Shown in pieces: positions 36,497 to 44,862 of a DNA stretch of 64,000 nt. The position numbers and the translations under genes are program-made. The notes under the pieces were generated by a model. It saw only the letters and a list, made by a program, of their open reading frames with translations. It was not told the DNA's origin and did no database searches. Numbering within the stretch: the first letter of the stretch is position 1; each line of letters starts with the position of its first letter. The DNA comes from Kallipyga massiliensis ph2 (GTDB lineage: Bacteria; Bacillota; Clostridia; Tissierellales; Peptoniphilaceae): assembly GCF_000311985.1 (NCBI RefSeq), contig NZ_HE978585.1, positions 986,536 through 1,050,535 of the forward strand, in the 5' to 3' direction.

Positions 36497-37321
36497 TTAA
36501 TGGATTTCCAATACCAGGGGAGTGTGGTCCTGACGGTCACCGGAATCCACCATATTGGACTCCACTACCCGGTCAGCCCAGCGGTCGGAGACGAGGAAGT
36601 AGTCGATCCTCCAGCCAGAATTGTTGATTTTTGAAGTGGGAACCCGCTGGGCCCACCAGGAATAAACCCCCTCCACGTCCCCATGGATATGACGGAATGT
36701 GTCGGTGAAGCCGGCCTCCAAGATATGGGAAAAGCCCTCCCTTTCCTCATCGGTGAAACCGGCAGAGAAGTGGTTGCTGTCCGGGTTGGCCAAGTCGATT
36801 TCTTTGTGGGCGACGTTGAAGTCCCCCATGGCGATGACCGGCTTTTTGTCATCCAGGCTACGGAGGTAGTCCCGATACTTGACATCCCAGATTTGGCGTT
36901 CCGGCAGGCGGGAAAGGGCCGAACCGGCATTAGGGGTGTAGACGTTGGTGGCGTAGAAGTCATCAAATTCCAGGGTGAGGACCCGGCCCTCCAGGTCCAT
37001 GGTGTCGGGTCCACCGATGTCCGGACCGGTGCAGGTGGGATTATAGATATCTTTGTAGAGGAACATGGTCCCTGCATAGCCCTTCCTGGCAGGAGGGGTG
37101 GAGGATCGCCAGCAGATCTTGTAGTGGGGGAGACGCTGGCGGATGATCTCCAGGTGCTTCTTCGAAGGGCCGCCAACGGGGAGCTTGGTCTCCTGAATGG
37201 CGATGACGTCGGCATCCATCCCATCAATCCGGTCCAGGACCATACGGGAGAGCTGGGCCCGGTTGGAGTCAGAGGTTAGGGCGGCATTTAATGAATCAAT
37301 ATTCCAAGAGATGAATTTCAA
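36497..37321 (-). CDS. xth: Exodeoxyribonuclease III (AP endonuclease, ExoA/Xth family)
   Basis: Base-excision repair enzyme that nicks at abasic sites. 274 residues with MKFISWNIDSLNAAL at the start, IAIQETKLP (metal-binding Glu), YTPNAG, GDFNVAHKEIDL, WRIDYFLVS, and a C-terminal DHTPLVLEI containing the catalytic His. The ATG is preceded by AAAGGAGAC on the minus strand. Confidence 0.95.
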   Translation of the reverse strand: MKFISWNIDSLNAALTSDSNRAQLSRMVLDRIDGMDADVIAIQETKLPVGGPSKKHLEIIRQRLPHYKICWRSSTPPARKGYAGTMFLYKDIYNPTCTGPDIGGPDTMDLEGRVLTLEFDDFYATNVYTPNAGSALSRLPERQIWDVKYRDYLRSLDDKKPVIAMGDFNVAHKEIDLANPDSNHFSAGFTDEEREGFSHILEAGFTDTFRHIHGDVEGVYSWWAQRVPTSKINNSGWRIDYFLVSDRWADRVVESNMVDSGDRQDHTPLVLEIH

Positions 37322-37565
37322 AAGAGTCTCCTTTCTTCTCTTTCCATTTCAATAGTTATTGAAGCATTTTTATTATAGCGGATGGAGGGGAGTTTTGCCT
37401 GCCGGAGCTTGGAATTGGGGAATTCTTTCCCTTGACCCTTTTCAAATGTCTTTCTTTTTCCATTCGATATGATAAAATATAAGTGTTGACCTAGGGTTTT
37501 CCTCGGCTTTCCGATGAAAATCGAACGATCAATGAATCCTATGAATGGAATAAGGAGGTTGTTTT

Positions 37566-38153
37566 ATGGCTGAATTAAAAGGTAGCAAGACGGCTCAGAA
37601 CCTGATGGCAGCATTTGCAGGTGAATCCCAGGCTAATATGCGTTATACTCTGGCTGCAAAGCAGGCGAAAAAAGACGGTTATGTACAGATCTCCATGATC
37701 TTTGAAGAGACCGCCCGCAACGAACGTGAGCACGCGGCTCAGTTCTATAAGTTCCTTCCTGAGTGCTATGCGACGGGCGAGGGAATTGAATTCGATGCCC
37801 AGTATCCTGTTGTTTGGTCCTCCACAGAAGAGAACCTCCAGGGTGCTATCGACGGCGAAAGAGAAGAAGCCGACGACATGTACGTTGAGATGGCAAAAGT
37901 TGCTGACGAAGAAGGCTTCTCCGAGATTGCCGAGCAGTACAGACAGATTGCCAAGGTTGAGGATAAGCACGCTATCCGCTTCCAGAAGCTCTTAGATAAC
38001 ATCAAAGGCGACCGCGTCTTCAAGCGTGATGAGGTTGTTCTTTGGAAGTGCAATGAGTGCGGATACATTGCCAAGGGTCAGGAAGCACCGAAGAAGTGCC
38101 CCTCCTGCCACCATCCCCAGGCTTACTTCGAGCTCTTCAAAGAAACCTATTAA
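37566..38153 (+). CDS. rbr: Rubrerythrin
   Basis: Di-iron peroxidase that removes H2O2 in anaerobes. 195 residues: four-helix ferritin-like domain with Glu ligands (FAGESQANMRY, EETARNEREHA, EREEADDMYVEM, KVEDKHAIRF) and a C-terminal rubredoxin domain (WKCNECGYIAKGQ, KKCPSCHHP). ATAAGGAGG precedes the ATG. It stands alone between two terminators, in line with a stress-inducible unit, but no PerR box was recognised in the 240-base upstream region. Confidence 0.97.
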   Translation: MAELKGSKTAQNLMAAFAGESQANMRYTLAAKQAKKDGYVQISMIFEETARNEREHAAQFYKFLPECYATGEGIEFDAQYPVVWSSTEENLQGAIDGEREEADDMYVEMAKVADEEGFSEIAEQYRQIAKVEDKHAIRFQKLLDNIKGDRVFKRDEVVLWKCNECGYIAKGQEAPKKCPSCHHPQAYFELFKETY

Positions 38154-38171
38154 AGCAGGACTTTGTTCGTC

Positions 38172-38199
38172 AAGGACCGGGTTTCCCCGGTCCTTTTTT
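38172..38199 (+). terminator. Terminator after rubrerythrin
   Basis: AAGGACCGGG and CCCGGTCCTT with a short loop followed by T. Confidence 0.9.
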
Positions 38200-38332
38200 A
38201 TTTCCCCTATTATGCCTCTTCCCGCCTCATTTGATATAATAAATCTTGTTATTATGGACTTCTTCGGAAGAGCCTGTCATTCTATCCGAAGAAGGCCTCC
38301 TCAGCTTTTTCTAACACTAGAAAGGATATGGA

Positions 38333-39763
38333 ATGAAAAAATTAATTCCTTCCCCCTACCTGGCCAAGGTAAAAGGGGACCTTAAAAAAATTATAGACAT
38401 CCTATCTCCGGATTTTTCCTATGTGTCCATCTTGGCAAGCGACGTGACCGGCCGGGCCTATGAGGTTCTTCCCAATGAAGTTCATCTCAGCGATAGTCCG
38501 GATGTGGAAAGGGGCTTTGTTATCCGCCTGAAGGGTCCTCGTGGCTTTTCTGAATTTTCCTTCAACCACATAGATGTGGATGATGTGGTGGCTAAGGCTC
38601 GGGCCCTTGTTGAGGACGACCGGGCAAGCTTCTTAGAGGCGGTCGATCCCCTGGATTACAAAATGGAGCCCAAGGATGAGCCATGGACCGGGTCCTTTGT
38701 CCGTGAGGTGGAGAATCTTCCCCAGGATGATTCGGCAGAAGAAATTCTATCGACTCTCCGCAAGGATCTGGACCAGGGCATGGAGAAATACAAGGACCTG
38801 AGCTTCCTGACGACCGCCTTGATTATCACCCAGGTGGACAAACTTTTCTTATCAAAGAATAAGGAATTAACCCAGACCTATGCCTATGCCCTGGCCATGG
38901 CCTCGGCGGTTGCCGCTAATGAAAAGGGGTCAAAGCAGGATTTTGCCGGCTACAGCGGACTGGCTGGATCGGAAGTCCTGGACCGGATCCCCGGCCTCAT
39001 CGACAAAGCGGCCCAGAGTGCCATCGGCCTCTTGGATGCTGAACCCATCAAACCCGGCGTCTATGACATCATTACCGACCCCACCTTCTCCGGCTTGATC
39101 GCCCATGAGGCCTTCGGCCATGGGGCGGAGATGGATATGTACGTCAAGAATCGGGCCAAAGGGAAAGAATTTACCGATAAGCGGGTGGGATCGCCCATCC
39201 TGACCATGAAGGACGGGGCCCAAGCCTTTGACCAGGTGGCCTCTTTTGCTTTTGATGATGAGGGGAATCCGGCCTCCAACACCACGGTTATTGACAAGGG
39301 AATCCTCCGGTCCGGCATGTGCGATGAGCTGTCCGCCCTCCAGTTGGGCTTCCACCCGACAGGAAATGGCCGTCGGGAGTCCTATAAGCGGAAGGCTTAT
39401 GCCCGGATGACCAACACTTATTTTCCGGGGCAAAATGCCAAGCTGGATGATATGATCGCCTCCATCGACCATGGTTACTTCCTCCAAGGTTACACCTCCG
39501 GTATGGAAGATCCCAAGAACTGGGGGATCCAATGCGTAGCCCTCAAGGGATTGGAGATTAAGGACGGAAAGCTGACCGGCAAGATCGTCAGCCCGGTTTA
39601 CCTGACCGGCTATGTGCCCGACCTCCTCAACTCCATTTCCATGATTTCGTCGGCAGATGATGTGACCCTGGACGGTATTGGCTACTGTGGAAAGGGATGG
39701 AAGGAATGGGTCAAGGTCTCCATGGGCGGGGCCTATATGAAAGCGAGAGGGAGGCTCAACTAA
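38333..39763 (+). CDS. tldD: TldD family metalloprotease subunit
   Basis: 476 residues. Contains the TldD hallmark IAHEAFGHGAEMDM (HExxxH zinc site) and the C-terminal GIGYCGKGW segment. TldD with TldE (PmbA) forms a heterodimeric protease that degrades unfolded peptides and, in some bacteria, matures ribosomally made peptides. The pair is adjacent, with tldE starting on the tldD stop (TAATG). Confidence 0.93.
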   Translation: MKKLIPSPYLAKVKGDLKKIIDILSPDFSYVSILASDVTGRAYEVLPNEVHLSDSPDVERGFVIRLKGPRGFSEFSFNHIDVDDVVAKARALVEDDRASFLEAVDPLDYKMEPKDEPWTGSFVREVENLPQDDSAEEILSTLRKDLDQGMEKYKDLSFLTTALIITQVDKLFLSKNKELTQTYAYALAMASAVAANEKGSKQDFAGYSGLAGSEVLDRIPGLIDKAAQSAIGLLDAEPIKPGVYDIITDPTFSGLIAHEAFGHGAEMDMYVKNRAKGKEFTDKRVGSPILTMKDGAQAFDQVASFAFDDEGNPASNTTVIDKGILRSGMCDELSALQLGFHPTGNGRRESYKRKAYARMTNTYFPGQNAKLDDMIASIDHGYFLQGYTSGMEDPKNWGIQCVALKGLEIKDGKLTGKIVSPVYLTGYVPDLLNSISMISSADDVTLDGIGYCGKGWKEWVKVSMGGAYMKARGRLN

Positions 39764-41100
39764 TGTTTGAAAAAATAATTCAGGAAGCAGATCGGGCCCT
39801 GGCTCTTGGAAAAATCCAAGACTGGGTCCTCAAATCAGAGGTTACGGATTCTCAGGAGCTCTTCTTTGTTAAGGACCGTCTGGACATGAACCGTCGAGCG
39901 GACACCAAGGAATACGCCCTCACGGTCTATGTGGACCATGAGGAGGAAAAGGAAGGGATGGTGGACAAGACCAGGGGGTCATCCACCGCCCAATTTGGAC
40001 CTGACGACAGTGACGAAGAGATTGTCGAGAAGATCGCCCGGGCAGGGGAAGAAGCTTCCTATATCAACAACCCCTGGTTCCCCCTTCCTGATAATGGGGG
40101 AGAGCCGGGCCACGACATGGTCCAAGCTTCGACCATCCATGAATTTTCCCACAAGCATGAGGAGGTTTTTCAGGCCTTCTTTGCCGACCGCGGCGGCTTG
40201 GCCAAGGTGAATTCTGCAGAGATCTTCTGCCAGGATGTTCAGGTCCGTCTGGCTTCTTCCCAAGGCCTTCGGACCTCCTATCCCGCCAACCTCTTCCAGT
40301 TTGAATTGGTGACCGATGCGGAGGGGAAAAATGACCCGGTGGAAGTCTTCCGGATCTACACCCTGTCCGGCCCGGATGTGGATAAGATCCGAGAAGTTGT
40401 GGACGCCCAGTTGGAGGAGACCCAGGCCCGGGCCCAAGCCGACCAGGCTCAGGCCATGGAGGACGTGACGGTGGCCATCACCGGTGATGAGGTGGAGGAC
40501 TTCTTCAAAATGTACACCTCCCGCTTATCAGCCATGAGTGTCTACAATGGTCTCTCCAAGGAAGAACCGGGTCTAGCCTTTGCCCACGACCAGGAGGGAC
40601 CCGAGGTCAAGGACCCGGTCAGCCTCCGATTGAACCCCTTCCTGGCCCATTCGCCCTATGCCGTTCCGGTGGATTCCTATGGAACTCTCTTGGCCCCCTA
40701 TCCGCTCCTAGACAAGGGGCAGGTGATGAACCTGGCCTCCTCCGCCCCCCACTCCTACTATTTGGGCATGGAGAACAAGGGGAAGTGCTCGACCTTCGAG
40801 GTTGATGGTGGGTCTGCTGATTTGGATAAGGCCATGAAGGAAGACCACCTGGAGATCATTAAGTTCTCCTCCTTTGATTTTTCTCCCCTGACCGGGAACT
40901 TCGGTGGGGAATTCCGCCTGGCCAAGCTGGTCAAGGAGGGAAAGGAAAGCTATATCTCCGGTGGATCCATATCCGTTAACCTCTTTAAGTCGGCGGATAA
41001 GATTTCTTATTCCAAGGAGACGATCCAGAGGCCCCGGTCCATCACGCCCAAGGCCATCCTGATCCAAGGGGTCCAGTTGGCCGGAGAAGAGGAAGAATAA
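39763..41100 (+). CDS. tldE: TldE/PmbA family protease partner subunit
   Basis: 445 residues. Same fold as TldD but without HExxxH, as expected of the non-catalytic TldE. Recognisable pieces are QELFFVKDRLDMNRRADTKE, the central TYPANLFQFELV-like stretch and the C-terminal LTGNFGGEFRLAKLV. I chose the ATG on the tldD stop (39763); the earlier in-frame ATG lies deep inside tldD. The pair likely acts in peptide turnover; no precursor peptide was found beside it. Confidence 0.9.
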   Translation: MFEKIIQEADRALALGKIQDWVLKSEVTDSQELFFVKDRLDMNRRADTKEYALTVYVDHEEEKEGMVDKTRGSSTAQFGPDDSDEEIVEKIARAGEEASYINNPWFPLPDNGGEPGHDMVQASTIHEFSHKHEEVFQAFFADRGGLAKVNSAEIFCQDVQVRLASSQGLRTSYPANLFQFELVTDAEGKNDPVEVFRIYTLSGPDVDKIREVVDAQLEETQARAQADQAQAMEDVTVAITGDEVEDFFKMYTSRLSAMSVYNGLSKEEPGLAFAHDQEGPEVKDPVSLRLNPFLAHSPYAVPVDSYGTLLAPYPLLDKGQVMNLASSAPHSYYLGMENKGKCSTFEVDGGSADLDKAMKEDHLEIIKFSSFDFSPLTGNFGGEFRLAKLVKEGKESYISGGSISVNLFKSADKISYSKETIQRPRSITPKAILIQGVQLAGEEEE

Positions 41101-41139
41101 GCGGATCAAACAAGATAAGGACAAGAAAGAGGGGATCCC

Positions 41140-42378
41140 ATGGGAAAAGAAAACCTGCAAGCCTGCTTAGAAAAATATGAGGCCATGAAAAAGGCCGGAC
41201 TCAACCTGGATCTGACTCGGGGAAAGCCTTCCGTGAAGCAGCTGGATATGGTCCAGACTTACATGGAGAAGGCTATGGCCATGGGGATTGTCCAGGAGGA
41301 TGAGGGGATTGACATCCGCAACTACGGGGGCCTGTCCGGTCTTCCTGCCATGCGAAAGATCGTAGGGGAGATGGTCGGGGTGGACCCGGAAAAGGTCATG
41401 ACCATGGGAAACTCTTCCCTCCGGGTCATGCACTCCGTCCTCAGCTTTGCCATGGTCTATGGCCTTCCCGGACAAACCCCTTGGGACCATGTTAAGGAGA
41501 AGAAGTGGCTCTGCCCATCGCCCGGCTATGACCGCCACTTCAATATGACGGAGAAGCTGGGCTTCGACCTGGTAACGGTGGATATGACGCCGGATGGCCC
41601 GGACATGGACCAGGTCCGGGAACTGGCCAAAGATCCTTCGGTCAAGGGAATTTGGTGCGTCCCCAAGTTTTCCAACCCGGACGGTTATGTTTATTCCGAA
41701 GAAACCTGCCGGGCCCTGGCCGAGATGGAGGCGGCGGACGACTTCCTCATCCTTTGGGATAACGCCTATGCCGTTCACTATCTCTATGAGGACGAGGACC
41801 TTCCCCAAATCCCGGACATCCTCTCGCTTTGTGAAGAGGCCGGCCACCCCAACCGGGTTATGGCCCTGGCCTCCACCTCCAAAATGTCCTTCCCGGGGTC
41901 CGGAGTCTCCTCTCTTGCCGGTAACCTCCCCATGCTGGACTGGTTCCGTGCCTGCTTTGCCAACTCCTCCATCGGGCCCAATAAATTCAACCAGATGATC
42001 CATGTCAACTTCTTCCGCCAGGTGGGGGGAGTGGACGCCCTCATGCGGAAGCATGCGGATGTTATCCGGCCCAAGTTCCACCTGGTGGAGAAGATTCTCC
42101 AGGAGGAACTGGAAGAGGAAGGCCTGGCCCGGTGGAACCTTCCCAAGGGTGGCTATTTCCTCTCTGTCTATCTCAAGGAGGGGACGGCTAAACGGGTCTA
42201 TGACCTCTGTCTGGATGCCGGCCTCCAACTGACCCAGCCGGGAGCAACCTACCCCTACCACAAGGATCCCAGGGACTGGAACCTCCGCCTCTCCATCACC
42301 GTGCCTCCCCTGGAGGAGCTTGAGAAGGCCATGGAGCTCTTCTGCCTCTGCGTCAAGATTGCCGCTTACGAAGGATAG
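41140..42378 (+). CDS. PLP-dependent class I aminotransferase (aspartate aminotransferase-like, subgroup Ic)
   Basis: 412 residues. Start LEKYEAMKKAGLNLDLTRGKPS and YGGLSGLPAMRKIVGEMVGV, PSPGYDRHFNMTEKLGF, CVPKFSNPDGYVYSEE, and the PLP lysine in STSKMSFPGSGVS place it in the unusual aspartate aminotransferase subgroup found in actinobacteria and clostridia. It would interconvert aspartate/2-oxoglutarate with oxaloacetate/glutamate; substrate range is inferred. 40 bases after tldE, probably co-transcribed, and followed by a terminator. Confidence 0.88.
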   Translation: MGKENLQACLEKYEAMKKAGLNLDLTRGKPSVKQLDMVQTYMEKAMAMGIVQEDEGIDIRNYGGLSGLPAMRKIVGEMVGVDPEKVMTMGNSSLRVMHSVLSFAMVYGLPGQTPWDHVKEKKWLCPSPGYDRHFNMTEKLGFDLVTVDMTPDGPDMDQVRELAKDPSVKGIWCVPKFSNPDGYVYSEETCRALAEMEAADDFLILWDNAYAVHYLYEDEDLPQIPDILSLCEEAGHPNRVMALASTSKMSFPGSGVSSLAGNLPMLDWFRACFANSSIGPNKFNQMIHVNFFRQVGGVDALMRKHADVIRPKFHLVEKILQEELEEEGLARWNLPKGGYFLSVYLKEGTAKRVYDLCLDAGLQLTQPGATYPYHKDPRDWNLRLSITVPPLEELEKAMELFCLCVKIAAYEG

Positions 42379-42389
42379 TAAATAAGAAG

Positions 42390-42425
42390 AATCCAAGGCC
42401 CCTTTCATGGGCCTTGGATTTTTTT
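42390..42425 (+). terminator. Terminator after tldDE-aminotransferase
   Basis: AATCCAAGGCCC and GGGCCTTGGATT, seven-base loop, seven T. Confidence 0.93.
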
Positions 42426-42433
42426 AATTTTGC

Positions 42434-42463
42434 TTGACAAATGCCGGGGTCATGTCTTATACT
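42434..42463 (+). promoter_or_regulatory. Promoter of tRNA-Ala
   Basis: Consensus -35 TTGACA, 18-base spacer, -10 TATACT, 33 bases before the tRNA. Confidence 0.85.
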
Positions 42464-42496
42464 AATCAAGTCACTATTCGTGGCCCAATAAAATTT

Positions 42497-42569
<73 letters not shown>

Positions 42570-42581
42570 TAATGGGAAAAT

Positions 42582-42617
42582 GCCCAATCCGTTGATTTCA
42601 ATGGATTGGGCTTTTTT
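42582..42617 (+). terminator. Terminator after tRNA-Ala
   Basis: GCCCAATCC and GGATTGGGC with a 12-base loop, followed by six T. Confidence 0.88.
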
Positions 42618-42651
42618 CAATGCTCTCCTATTTGGAGGGGGAACTATTTAC

Positions 42652-43062
42652 TTATAAGCCCATTTTCTCGATCAGGGCTTCTTGGAGGGTTTGGGAGAAG
42701 TTGATATTATTACTCAAGGCAAGTTCATTTAACCAGGAGGGAATGGAAAGATTTTTTCTGACCGTTGTCTTGTTCATTTGTTTTTTTACTTCTAACATAT
42801 CCACATAAACATAGCTTGAAAAGCTATTAGAAAGGTCGAAAAGGTCGTCCTCATTATCGGAATTACATGGTGGTCGTAAATTACTGGCTTCGGGATAGGA
42901 TGGAAGGTCGTACAAATATAGACCCAATGCATCTTCTGCCATTTGAAAGGCTTCCTCTTGAGTATCTCCTTCAGTGACACATCCATTAAGGTCGGGAAAA
43001 AGAACGGTATATCCATCTCCTTCACGTTCTTTTAAAAATAGGGCGGGATAAATTGTAAGCAT
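42652..43062 (-). CDS. hicB: HicB-type antitoxin
   Basis: 136 residues. The N-terminal HicB fold (YPALFLKEREGDGYTVLFPD, LNGCVTEGDTQEEAFQMAED, LGLYLYDLP) neutralises HicA; the C-terminal NLSIPSWLNELALSNNINFS is a ribbon-helix-helix-like DNA-binding end. Lies 23 bases downstream of hicA on the minus strand with its own GAAAGGA site. AT-rich compared with the neighbouring chromosome, consistent with transfer. Confidence 0.9.
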   Translation of the reverse strand: MLTIYPALFLKEREGDGYTVLFPDLNGCVTEGDTQEEAFQMAEDALGLYLYDLPSYPEASNLRPPCNSDNEDDLFDLSNSFSSYVYVDMLEVKKQMNKTTVRKNLSIPSWLNELALSNNINFSQTLQEALIEKMGL

Positions 43063-43085
43063 ATGGGAAGTCCTTTCTACGGGTT

Positions 43086-43268
43086 CTATTTCAACCCCGC
43101 TTGTTTTAATATTGCGATCTCAGTCCCTTTTTTTAGTTCTGCTTTATGCATCGGGACCGTGGTCCGTAAATTTGTTTTTTCGTTATACATGATTATATGT
43201 GAGCCTTTTTGGCGTATGACTTGGAATCCGTTATGTTTAAGAATTTGGACCATTTCTTTGGGCTTCAT
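43086..43268 (-). CDS. hicA: HicA-type mRNA interferase toxin
   Basis: 60 residues, dsRBD-like fold with the catalytic His24 in QKGSHIIMYNE and HKAELKKGTEIAILKQAG at the C-terminus; full length for HicA. Cleaves mRNA when free of HicB. CAGGAGG precedes the ATG on the minus strand, and a good promoter lies 20-50 bases upstream. First gene of a hicAB unit just beyond tRNA-Ala. Confidence 0.92.
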   Translation of the reverse strand: MKPKEMVQILKHNGFQVIRQKGSHIIMYNEKTNLRTTVPMHKAELKKGTEIAILKQAGLK

Positions 43269-43286
43269 CTCTTACCTCCTGGCTAA

Positions 43287-43315
43287 ATAATACATAATAT
43301 TGCGCATAATATCAA
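43287..43315 (-). promoter_or_regulatory. Promoter of hicAB
   Basis: On the minus strand: -35 TTGATA, exact 17-base spacer, -10 TATTAT. The spacer contains a partly palindromic ATATTATGCGCAATAT, a candidate operator for HicB autoregulation. Confidence 0.75.
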
Positions 43316-43548
43316 GAGAACATGGAAAAAAAATAATTATAAAAAGGGGTATCTGATAACTTTGCTAGATATTAATTTCCATCATATAAAAGGGTAATAT
43401 GTTTATTAAGCAAAAATAATAAAGGGGAGAATATTTTTTTCTTTAGAGATACTATATTGTTCCTATGAAAGGATATTATTTTGATCGATTGGAAAAAAGC
43501 GGAATATTGGCCTAACATAAGATTAGTCTTAAAGGAAGGAGCCAACCC

Positions 43549-44187
43549 TTGATTCGATTCCCCTGGAAAAGAAAGCCGGTCATTCAAGACCTGTCCGGAC
43601 ATATTGAGAAGAAGTACGGTCCCGGTTACCGTCTCCTCCATGAGGGGGTCCTGGATTCTTTTCCCATACGTCCCATGAACCGATTTTCGGCGAAGAATCA
43701 TTGCTCCCTGGCTTCTTTGACCGGTGTTTTTGAGTATTACCGGAGCCGGGGCTTCACGGGGATCCCGGAAAAGGAAGACCGGGTTTTTCAGGATTTTTTG
43801 ACCGAAGCAAGGTCCAATTTTTACTATCTTCCTTGGATGGGGACCAGCCCCTTTTTTATTCCTTCTTTGGCTAAATGGGCCTGGAGGTCTTATGGTTATC
43901 GGGGAAAAGCCCAAAGCCACTTTCGACTCAAGAAGCCGGAAGCTCTTTTTGATAAAATAAGAGAAGAAATTGATGGCGACCGACCTCTTATTATGAATTT
44001 TTTGGCCGGTGCCTACCGAAGGCATACGGTGACCTGCATGGGCTACCGGTCCTATATGAACGGGGGAAGAAAGCTTTACTTTGCCCTTGTTGCGGATAAC
44101 TGGGCCAGCCAAGTTCGTTATGTGGACTTGCAGGAATTGGGACCCCGAGGGTTCTTTCTCTTTTCATTAACGACAATCAAGCCTTAA
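43549..44187 (+). CDS. C39-like (papain-fold) cysteine peptidase family protein
   Basis: 212 residues, no signal peptide visible. A Cys-His-Asp/Asn set typical of peptidase C39-like domains: Cys52 in KNHCSLASLTGVFEYYRSRG, His159 in RRHTVTCMGYRSY, Asp183-Asn184 in VADNW. The role is unknown; such domains cleave peptide leaders or act as stand-alone proteases. Starts with TTG after AAAGGAAGGA (eight-base spacing). It lies in an AT-rich block between hicAB and the YkvA-like gene, preceded by a 230-base AT-rich stretch with no other convincing ORF. Confidence 0.7.
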   Translation: MIRFPWKRKPVIQDLSGHIEKKYGPGYRLLHEGVLDSFPIRPMNRFSAKNHCSLASLTGVFEYYRSRGFTGIPEKEDRVFQDFLTEARSNFYYLPWMGTSPFFIPSLAKWAWRSYGYRGKAQSHFRLKKPEALFDKIREEIDGDRPLIMNFLAGAYRRHTVTCMGYRSYMNGGRKLYFALVADNWASQVRYVDLQELGPRGFFLFSLTTIKP

Positions 44188-44228
44188 TCGAAGTGGGAAA
44201 GACAAGACGGAAAGTAGTGAGGAGTGAA

Positions 44229-44744
44229 ATGAATAAATATATTCGAAGAGCTGCCTATCTTATGAAGAATAAAACGCGAATCCAAGAGGTAACGAAGGAA
44301 GCCTTGGGTATGATTACCTCCAAGCGAAAGCTTGGGCAGGTGAAGGGGGAAGTCCTCCTGATGATCGACCTTATCCACGATGCTGTTTTTGGAAAGTATA
44401 AGGGCTGGTCTAAAAAGAATGTGATCTTAGCCCTGGGTGCATTGATTTACCTCATTTCACCCATTGACCTTGTCCCTGATTTTATCATCGGTCTAGGCTT
44501 TGGGGATGATCTTGCAGTGATTGCCTGGGCCTTTGCGAAGTTATCTTTGGAGCTCAAACGTTATGTGGCCTGGAGGCGGGACCAGGGGAATCCTGTCCAA
44601 GACACTCCTTTTCAAGAAAATTTAGTCGAAGAGGATTTCAAAAAATACAAGATTAATGAGGAGGAGTGGACCTATGACCCTGAGGATGATCTGACGGGTC
44701 AGGATGATGAGCTTCATTACCGAGTGAGTGAAGATGACCTATAG
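44229..44744 (+). CDS. YkvA-like DUF1232 membrane protein
   Basis: 171 residues. The DUF1232 core is plain: SKKNVILALGALIYLISPID, LVPDFIIGLGFGDDLAVIAW; it forms a membrane hairpin. The C-terminal 50 residues are acidic and probably disordered. Function unknown in the family. I chose ATG 44229 (GAGGAG seven bases upstream) over the upstream GTG at 44193. It follows the C39-like gene by 41 bases. Confidence 0.8.
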   Translation: MNKYIRRAAYLMKNKTRIQEVTKEALGMITSKRKLGQVKGEVLLMIDLIHDAVFGKYKGWSKKNVILALGALIYLISPIDLVPDFIIGLGFGDDLAVIAWAFAKLSLELKRYVAWRRDQGNPVQDTPFQENLVEEDFKKYKINEEEWTYDPEDDLTGQDDELHYRVSEDDL

Positions 44745-44762
44745 TATAGGCCTTTTCAGATA

Positions 44763-44777
44763 ACCACTAAATGTGGT
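44763..44777. promoter_or_regulatory. Inverted repeat upstream of nrdG (possible operator)
   Basis: Perfect ACCAC-N5-GTGGT in the 118-base gap between the YkvA-like gene and nrdG. Its odd spacing does not fit an NrdR box. No regulator assigned. Confidence 0.35.
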
Positions 44778-44813
44778 ATTATTTTTCAGAATGACGCGAT
44801 ATCTCGTGGTGAG

Positions 44814-44849
44814 ATCCAGGATCCGGTCCTTCGGTCCTGGATTTTTTTT
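44814..44849 (+). terminator. Intrinsic terminator in the nrdG leader
   Basis: ATCCAGGA...TCCTGGAT with inner CCG/CGG closing a six-base loop, then eight T. It ends two bases before the nrdG Shine-Dalgarno, so either it terminates the YkvA-like transcript with read-through into nrdG or it is an attenuator. A small hairpin (ATCTC/GAGAT, 44801-44815) overlaps the first bases of its stem. Confidence 0.8.
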
Positions 44850-44862
44850 GAAGGGGGATGGA

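Noticed and set aside
41167..42408. 413-codon open frame antisense to the aminotransferase
   Set aside because: Same shadow effect; no domain, no ribosome binding site, complete overlap with a clear enzyme.
43465..43515. 16-codon ORF (MKGYYFDRLEKSGILA) upstream of the C39-like peptidase, considered as a peptide substrate
   Set aside because: No ribosome binding site, no double-glycine leader and no export gene; expected by chance in AT-rich DNA.
44763..44777. NrdR box upstream of nrdG
   Set aside because: The repeat has a five-base odd spacer and lacks the ATAT core; the pair upstream of nrdD fits much better.
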